The notes beneath the pieces are model-generated. The model did no database searches and was not told the DNA's origin. It worked only from the letters and a program-made list of their open reading frames with translations. A program made the translations under genes and the position numbers. Source: JBBQKG01 sp038326655 (GTDB lineage Bacteria; Actinomycetota; Thermoleophilia; Solirubrobacterales; JBBDJG01). From it: 17,459 bases of DNA. The stretch spans positions 1 to 17,459 of the forward strand of contig JBBQKG010000038.1 of NCBI GenBank assembly GCA_038326655.1. The letters run 5' to 3'. Positions 14,071 to 17,459 of this stretch are shown one piece after another. Numbering within the stretch: position 1 is the first letter of the stretch; each line of letters begins with the position of its first letter.

Positions 14071-14379
14071 TCAGCGCTCCTCGGTGGAGTTCTCTTCGTC
14101 GGGCTCGCCGTAGACCCCGGGGTCCGGCTCTGCTTCGACGTCGAACTGGTCGAGCCGCGGAATGCCCTCTCCGTCCTGGTAGGAGGCGTGATCGATGAGG
14201 TCGCGCTCGGCGACCTCGAATCCCTCCGCCTCGCCCTCCCCGGCTTCGACCAGCGGTCGCTCGGCCTCGTCGAGGTCCTGGTCTCCGGAGCGGCCGCCGA
14301 TCAGGCCTGCCTCGAAGCCGGCGGCGTCCTCCTCTTCCCGTTCGTGGGCCTTGCGTTCCTCGTCTTCTGATGCCTGCAT
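14071..14379 (-). CDS. Small acidic hypothetical protein (102 aa)
   Basis: This short protein is very rich in Glu and Asp, with no membrane or signal segment. The N-terminal third is highly charged and helical (QASEDEERKAHEREEED). The C-terminal half, GFEVAERDLIDHASYQDGEG then IPRLDQFDVEAEPDPGVYGE and PDEE, seems the conserved core of a family of short actinobacterial proteins of unknown function. The start is well defined: AAAGGAGG (14395-14388) lies 8 bp before the ATG at 14379, which argues against the longer reading of the same frame. A promoter-like GGTTT-N16-GGGCAC lies just upstream (14430-14404). It converges with the gene ending at 14058, leaving only 12 bp between stops. Confidence 0.78.
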   Translation of the reverse strand: MQASEDEERKAHEREEEDAAGFEAGLIGGRSGDQDLDEAERPLVEAGEGEAEGFEVAERDLIDHASYQDGEGIPRLDQFDVEAEPDPGVYGEPDEENSTEER

Positions 14380-14403
14380 CGTGAGCCTCCTTTCGCACCG
14401 CAT

Positions 14404-14430
14404 GTGCCCGCTCCAGCGCGTGCGGAAACC
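14404..14430 (-). promoter_or_regulatory. Candidate SigB/SigF-type promoter of the small acidic protein gene
   Basis: Read on the minus strand, GGTTT (14430-14426), a 16-bp spacer and GGGCAC (14409-14404) precede AAAGGAGG and the ATG at 14379. The -35 is a full match to the GGTTT form. The -10 has C for T, as at 5619-5624. Confidence 0.42.
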
Positions 14431-14455
14431 GGCGCTCAGCCGTGCGGCGCGAGCC

Positions 14456-14785
14456 TTACGTGGGTGGCTCGTCGACCAGCTCGAGATGCTGGTCCATGCG
14501 GGTGATGCGGAACACGCGATCGACCTCTTCGGGGGCACGCACGATCACGACCTTGCCGCCGCGCTCGCGGGCGCGGCTGTCGGCCGCGATCACGGCTCGT
14601 AGTCCCGTCGAGTCCATGAATTCGAGCTTCCTCAGGTCGAGCACGAGCTTGGGGGGCTCGGAGGACTCGACCCTTTTCAGCTCGTCTTCGAGCTGCTCGG
14701 CGGTGGCGAGATCGAGCTCACCGGTTAGCACCATGCGGGGCGTGCTTCCATCGTGCTCGATTGTCACCTCGAAAGGCTTGGACAT
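14456..14785 (-). CDS. STAS-domain anti-sigma factor antagonist (SpoIIAA/RsbV-like)
   Basis: This 109-residue single STAS domain has the core TGELDLATAEQLEDEL (about 21-36), the strand LVLDLRKLEFMDSTGLRAVI (about 47-66) and the end strand KVVIVRAPEEV. Ser59 in DSTG is the residue that anti-sigma kinases phosphorylate in this family. When unphosphorylated, the protein binds the anti-sigma factor and frees the sigma factor. No RsbW/SpoIIAB kinase or sigma gene is in the window. The SpoIIE-type phosphatase encoded at 2055-5492 belongs to the class that would reactivate it. The ATG is preceded by AGGAG at about 12 bp. A weak GGTT-N16-GGGACT (14863-14838) upstream might be a promoter. It is divergent from the PPIase gene across 221 bp. 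Confidence 0.93.
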   Translation of the reverse strand: MSKPFEVTIEHDGSTPRMVLTGELDLATAEQLEDELKRVESSEPPKLVLDLRKLEFMDSTGLRAVIAADSRARERGGKVVIVRAPEEVDRVFRITRMDQHLELVDEPPT

Positions 14786-14922
14786 GACGAAACCGCACTC
14801 CTGGAGCGTTCGACTACGACGACGTGTTTACCTCGGCAGTCCCCGAAGCGGCCCCGTCGAACCCGGAAAGATCGCCCTCCATCGCGCGGCGCTGTCGGGT
14901 GACGGCCGGATTCTACTTGGAA

Positions 14923-14943
14923 GGCCTATCAGATCGATAGGCC
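14923..14943. repeat. Perfect inverted repeat GGCCTATC-N5-GATAGGCC in a divergent promoter region
   Basis: Two complementary 8-bp arms (14923-14930, 14936-14943) surround AGATC. The site lies in the 221-bp gap between the divergent STAS and PPIase genes, 64 bp before the PPIase ATG. A terminator is unlikely between diverging genes, so an operator for a dimeric regulator, or a hairpin in a 5' leader, is the better guess. Confidence 0.55.
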
Positions 14944-15006
14944 CCTGCACGTTTGCCGTCATCATGTGCGGCTGCTCGCCCCCCGACCGGAACGGAGATC
15001 CTGACC

Positions 15007-15594
15007 ATGCCAAAGCCTCGCCGCTCGATCCCCGCCGCGCTTGCCCTCGCGGCACTGATCGTCCCCGGTTGCGGGGGCGGCGACTCGGGCACGACCACCC
15101 AGGCGATCCAGACGGAGACGCAGACGACTCAGACCGAGTCGACCACCAGCGCCGGCCAGGGCAGCCGCGCTCCGCGCGCAAGGAAGGTCGAGCCCACCGC
15201 CGCGGAGGCGGCGATCACGCGCAAGCCGAAGGTCCCCAGGGGCGGGGGAAAGGCGCCCGCGGGTCTCGTGGTGGAGGACCTGATCGCCGGCAAGGGCAAG
15301 AAGGCGGCGGCCGGCGACGTGGTCTCGGTCCAGTACGTCGGGGTCCTCTTCGACAACGGCAAGGAGTTCGACGCCTCCTGGAAGGGCGGCCGGCCCGGCC
15401 CGCCGTTCCAGTTCCCGCTCGGCGGCGGGCAGGTGATCCCGGGCTGGGACCAGGGCGTGGTCGGGATGAGGGCCGGGGGCAGGCGCAAGCTGATCATCCC
15501 GGCTGACCTCGCGTACGGCGCACAGGGGTATTTGCCGGACATCCCGCCGAACGCGGCACTGATCTTCGACATCGACCTGAAGAAGATCGGCTAG
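15007..15594 (+). CDS. FKBP-type peptidyl-prolyl cis-trans isomerase, lipoprotein
   Basis: This 195-residue exported foldase begins with a lipoprotein signal: basic MPKPRRS, a hydrophobic stretch (ALALAALIVP) and the lipobox VPGC with Cys22. A Thr/Gln/Ser-rich linker (about 24-55) would space the domain from the membrane. The FKBP domain (about 85-195) has DVVSVQYVGVLFDNGKEFDA, then FPLGGGQVIPGWDQGVVGMR, KLIIPADLAYG and the ending IPPNAALIFDIDLKKI. The aromatic and Asp active-site residues of the family are in place. ATG at 15007 is preferred (GGAG about 10 bp upstream, lipobox at normal distance). It should be attached to the outer face of the membrane, assisting folding of exported proteins. 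The next gene starts 16 bp downstream. Confidence 0.95.
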   Translation: MPKPRRSIPAALALAALIVPGCGGGDSGTTTQAIQTETQTTQTESTTSAGQGSRAPRARKVEPTAAEAAITRKPKVPRGGGKAPAGLVVEDLIAGKGKKAAAGDVVSVQYVGVLFDNGKEFDASWKGGRPGPPFQFPLGGGQVIPGWDQGVVGMRAGGRRKLIIPADLAYGAQGYLPDIPPNAALIFDIDLKKIG

Positions 15595-15610
15595 CCGAGG
15601 GTCGCCGCGT

Positions 15611-16063
15611 GTGACCGCATTCGTGACCGCCGGCGCGGGCTTCCTCCTCGCCGTCCTGTGGTTCGACCTGATGTTCGACGTGCAGGTCCTGCGCCGGCGT
15701 GGAGCCGAGGTGCCCGAGGACGTGCTGGTCTCGATCGCCGGCTACTACCGCCGCGTCACGACCGCCGCCAGGCCGATGAGCCGGCTGATCGGGGCAGTGA
15801 TGCTGGCCACGATCGCGGCCGCGGTGGCCGAGCTCGCCGAAGGCGACGCGCCGCGGTGGGCGGCATTGACGTCGCTCGTGCTGCTGGTGGCCGCGATCGC
15901 GCTTGCTGCCGTGCACACGGTCCCGAGCGCGGTGCGCCTGGGCGCACGCGGCGATTCTGCAACCGTTCAGACTCACCTGGCCCGGTCGATCGGCCGTGAG
16001 CACGTGCTGTGCCTTGTAGCGATCGCCGCGGTGCTCACAACGCAGCTCGCGTTCGCGCGCTGA
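15611..16063 (+). CDS. Four-helix membrane protein of unknown function
   Basis: This 150-residue protein has about four membrane helices (near residues 3-22, 58-78, 84-104 and 130-147). I recall no named family. Segments that look conserved are FLLAVLWFDLMFDVQVLRRR (about 11-30), ISIAGYYRRVTTAARPM-like sequence at about 42-57, and the loop HTVPSAVRLGARGDSATVQT followed by HLARSIGREHVLCL. The regular Arg/Asp placement between helices suggests a small transporter-like or sensor-like membrane protein, but this is only a description. Start GTG at 15611 is 16 bp after the PPIase stop with only a weak ribosome site (GAGGGTCGCC). It is probably co-transcribed with the PPIase gene. Confidence 0.8.
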   Translation: MTAFVTAGAGFLLAVLWFDLMFDVQVLRRRGAEVPEDVLVSIAGYYRRVTTAARPMSRLIGAVMLATIAAAVAELAEGDAPRWAALTSLVLLVAAIALAAVHTVPSAVRLGARGDSATVQTHLARSIGREHVLCLVAIAAVLTTQLAFAR

Positions 16064-16083
16064 TGCCCTGGAGGAGGATCAAG

Positions 16084-16167
16084 ATGGGAAGGATCGTCGT
16101 AACCGAGTTCGTCTAACTCGACGGCGTGGTCGAGGATCCGGGCGGGAGCGAGGACTTCAAACACGGA
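16084..16167 (+). pseudogene. Remnant of RibD C-terminal/DHFR-family gene (N-terminus only, with stop codon)
   Basis: Reading from ATG 16084 gives MGRIVVTEFV, a TAA stop at codon 11 (16114-16116), then LDGVVEDPGGSEDFKHG. This is the start of the dihydrofolate reductase-like (RibD C-terminal domain) family, whose members open with a sequence of the form GRIVVTEFVSLDGVVEDPGG. The stop stands where Ser is usual. Homology ends after KHG at about 16167, and the remaining roughly 160 residues are missing. A strong ribosome site (GGAGGAGG, 16070-16077) still stands 6 bp from the ATG, which indicates recent decay. Only a 10-residue peptide could be translated from it. Confidence 0.75.
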
Positions 16168-16306
16168 CGCCAACGAGTACGTCACGAACACGATCCACGG
16201 CAGCCTGAAGTGCGCCGGCAACTCGCCCGCGCCGCAGACCGGTGACTCGGCGGGCAGCCCGAACGAGGTGACGGGAGCTCGGACGGGTCAGTGCGCGGGC
16301 CTCTGA
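16163..16306 (+). pseudogene. Orphan C-terminal fragment of a secreted protein
   Basis: In a different frame from the preceding remnant, about 47 codons read DANEYVTNTIHGSLKCAGNS, then PAPQTGDSAGSPNEVTG and ARTGQCAGL before TGA at 16304. A Gly/Asn-rich end with two cysteines, of the pattern GSLxCxGNSPAPQ...GQC, is familiar to me from uncharacterised exported actinobacterial proteins. No start codon, signal peptide or body of the protein precedes it. It therefore seems to be a leftover joined to the RibD/DHFR remnant by a deletion or rearrangement at about 16160-16168. Assignment rests on pattern memory and is tentative. Confidence 0.5.
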
Positions 16307-16336
16307 TCGGTCTCCTCGCGCGTTAGTTACCCACAG

Positions 16337-16366
16337 GGCCGGTCCCGGCGTCCACCGGGGCCGGCC
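16337..16366 (-). terminator. Strong GC hairpin directly after the lactonase-like gene
   Basis: GGCCGGTCCCGG (16337-16348) pairs over 12 bp, with one G-T pair, with CCGGGGCCGGCC (16355-16366) around a 6-base loop. It begins immediately next to the stop codon of the minus-strand gene (16367-16369). There is no T-run, as is common for terminators in high-GC actinobacteria. It may act in both directions. Between 16306 and this hairpin I see nothing else. Confidence 0.7.
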
Positions 16367-17098
16367 TCACGACGGCACGGGACCGGGAAAAAGCACGGCG
16401 GGGTCATGCCCCGGGCGGACGACGGCTCCGGCGTCGCGAAGCCCGCGCAGGCGGTCGGCCGACGCCGCCTGTGCGGTGAAGTCGTCGCCGAACATCGGGA
16501 ACCGGTGGTCGTCCAGGCCGGAGGCGAAGTGGGTGACGTCGCCGCCGATGACGAGCCGCTCGCCGACGCGCACGGACTGGTGGCCGGGCGTGTGACCGGG
16601 TGTCAGCAACAGCTGGACCGATCCGTCGCCGAGCAGGTCGTGGTCGCCGTCGACGAGCACGATTTGCTCATCGACGGCGCGGTAGTCGACCGGGAGGTAG
16701 AAGTTCTTGGCAACTCGGGCCGCGTCGTGGCCCGCCTCCCATTCGCGGCGCTGTACGACGACCGGAACCGAGGACGGCAGCAGGGCCAGCCCGCCGGCGT
16801 GATCGAAGTGCATGTGCGTCAACACGACCTTGGTGATCGTGGCGAGGTCGATCTGCTCGCTGATGCTCGCATCGAGCTCGAGCTGGAACAGGCCGAGCGC
16901 GTCGGGCTCGCCGTAGTGGCGCTCCGCGTCCTCGACCGCGGCCGGGTGCAGACCGGTGTCGACTAGGATCCGCTCCTCGGCGGTCTCGATCACATACGCC
17001 GGGATGGGGAAGCGGACCTGCCGGTCGAGGTCGTCGTCCCGGCGCCAAATGCCGGCGGCTGCGGTGAACCACCCAACGTCGAGCATCTCGACCTTCAT
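16367..17098 (-). CDS. Metallo-beta-lactamase-fold hydrolase, N-acyl homoserine lactonase-like
   Basis: This 243-residue MBL-fold enzyme has a full two-metal site: HMHFDH at 95-100 (H95, H97, D99, H100), H169 in TPGHTPGHQS, D187 in GGDVTH and H231 in RPGHDP. The size, the ILVDTGLHP strand (about 44-52) and HxHFDHAGG resemble AHL lactonases of the AiiA/AttM class, which open the lactone ring of acyl-homoserine lactones. The tyrosine that assists catalysis in AiiA, three residues after the bridging Asp, appears here as His190, so the true substrate may be another lactone or ester. The ATG at 17098 has no clear ribosome site. The gene diverges from a GlxA-type regulator 60 bp away, which may control it. 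A strong hairpin follows the stop. Confidence 0.9.
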   Translation of the reverse strand: MKVEMLDVGWFTAAAGIWRRDDDLDRQVRFPIPAYVIETAEERILVDTGLHPAAVEDAERHYGEPDALGLFQLELDASISEQIDLATITKVVLTHMHFDHAGGLALLPSSVPVVVQRREWEAGHDAARVAKNFYLPVDYRAVDEQIVLVDGDHDLLGDGSVQLLLTPGHTPGHQSVRVGERLVIGGDVTHFASGLDDHRFPMFGDDFTAQAASADRLRGLRDAGAVVRPGHDPAVLFPGPVPS

Positions 17099-17158
17099 CT
17101 CTCACACGCTAGAGCCGGGGTGGGTATGGGATGCGACTCATCCGCTACGGTTCGCGAC

Positions 17159-17459
17159 ATGCGTGTCGGCCTCACCGCGGTGCCCGGGTGCTTCGACTCC
17201 GGCCTGACCACGCTCATGGACGTCTTCCGCACGGCGGAGCGGCTGCGCCCGATGGTCGACCCGTCGATCGACCCGATCGAGGTTCGGATGGTCGGCAGCG
17301 CGCCGAAGGTCACGACCGCGGCGGGGCTGACCCTGGCGATGGACCACGTCGTCGGCGACGACGACGCGCTCGCTGGACTGGACCTGTTCGTGGTGCCGGG
17401 GCTCGGCGTCGCCACGCCGGCTTCGCTGTCCGAGGCGCTCGCATCCGCCCACGTCCGCC
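17159..17459 (+). CDS. GlxA/DJ-1-PfpI-type transcriptional regulator, N-terminal part (3' end outside window)
   Basis: From ATG 17159 the frame is open to the window end (100 codons). It reads MRVGLTAVPGCFDSGLTTLM, DVFRTAERL, VRMVGSAPKVTTAAGLTL, then LDLFVVPGLG. This is the start of a class-I glutamine amidotransferase-like (DJ-1/PfpI) domain as found at the N-terminus of GlxA-family AraC regulators. In these the domain usually senses a ligand, and a C-terminal AraC-type helix-turn-helix binds DNA. The helix-turn-helix would lie outside the window, so a stand-alone DJ-1/PfpI protein remains possible. It is divergent from the lactonase-like gene with 60 bp between starts; the shared promoter region suggests regulation of that neighbour, which is inference. 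Confidence 0.82.
   Translation, partial: MRVGLTAVPGCFDSGLTTLMDVFRTAERLRPMVDPSIDPIEVRMVGSAPKVTTAAGLTLAMDHVVGDDDALAGLDLFVVPGLGVATPASLSEALASAHVR

Noticed and set aside
17119..17127. GGGTAT before the GlxA-type gene as another SigB/SigF-type -10
   Set aside because: No GTTT-like -35 lies 15-17 bp upstream of it.

Overview
The window is one contiguous piece of a high-GC, Gram-positive-type genome. Codon third positions are almost all G or C, and GTG and TTG starts are common. The gene content (LemA/HtpX pair, actinobacterial holin family, DUF3618, DUF6328, GlxA-type regulator, short acidic proteins) best fits a deep actinobacterium, probably Thermoleophilia/Solirubrobacterales. That placement is inferred from protein style, not from a marker gene. 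No tRNA, rRNA, CRISPR array, IS element or phage structural gene was found.

Layout. 1-417: the 3' end of pntB (proton-translocating transhydrogenase). 484-2058: a lemA-htpX pair, overlapping tail to tail by 4 bp with a large minus-strand gene (2055-5492). That gene encodes a membrane-anchored GAF-PAS-PAS-GAF-GAF-SpoIIE phosphatase of the RsbU type. 5653-6129: two small convergent uncharacterised genes. 6298-7371: an NAD-dependent epimerase/SDR gene, probably leaderless. 7450-9882: a plus-strand run of envelope/stress-type genes (holin-family protein, DUF3618, YihY/BrkB, a disordered small protein, a shortened DUF6328 protein). 9936-11572: a membrane GGDEF diguanylate cyclase followed 14 bp later by a lone type IV prepilin-like gene. 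11593-12635: a DNA topoisomerase IB gene on the minus strand with a frameshift just upstream of its catalytic tyrosine. 12768-14058: a DUF892 ferritin-like protein with a histone-H1-like basic tail, overlapping a conserved helical protein of unknown function. 14071-14785: a small acidic protein and a STAS anti-anti-sigma protein on the minus strand. 15007-16063: an FKBP-type PPIase lipoprotein and a four-helix membrane protein. 16084-16306: two gene remnants joined together, a RibD/DHFR-family N-terminus and the C-terminus of a secreted protein. 16367-17098: an AHL-lactonase-like metallo-hydrolase (minus), divergent from the start of a GlxA/DJ-1-type regulator that runs off the window.

How it fits together. 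The window looks like a general-stress and cell-envelope neighbourhood. It carries a sensor phosphatase and a STAS protein, the two halves of a partner-switching pathway that releases SigB/SigF-type sigma factors. At least two start regions (6263-6288 and 7390-7416) carry GGTT-N16/17-GGGTAA, and two more (14404-14430 minus; 5599-5624 plus) carry GTTT-N16-GGGCA. This resembles the GTTT...GGGTA promoter class of those sigma factors. The genes behind these promoter-like sites include the holin/DUF3618/YihY run and two small unknown proteins. The regulon idea is inference. I see no wholly new system with conviction; the most useful leads are the promoter set, the DUF892-plus-tail gene with its overlapping partner, the frameshifted topoisomerase and the shortened DUF6328 gene.
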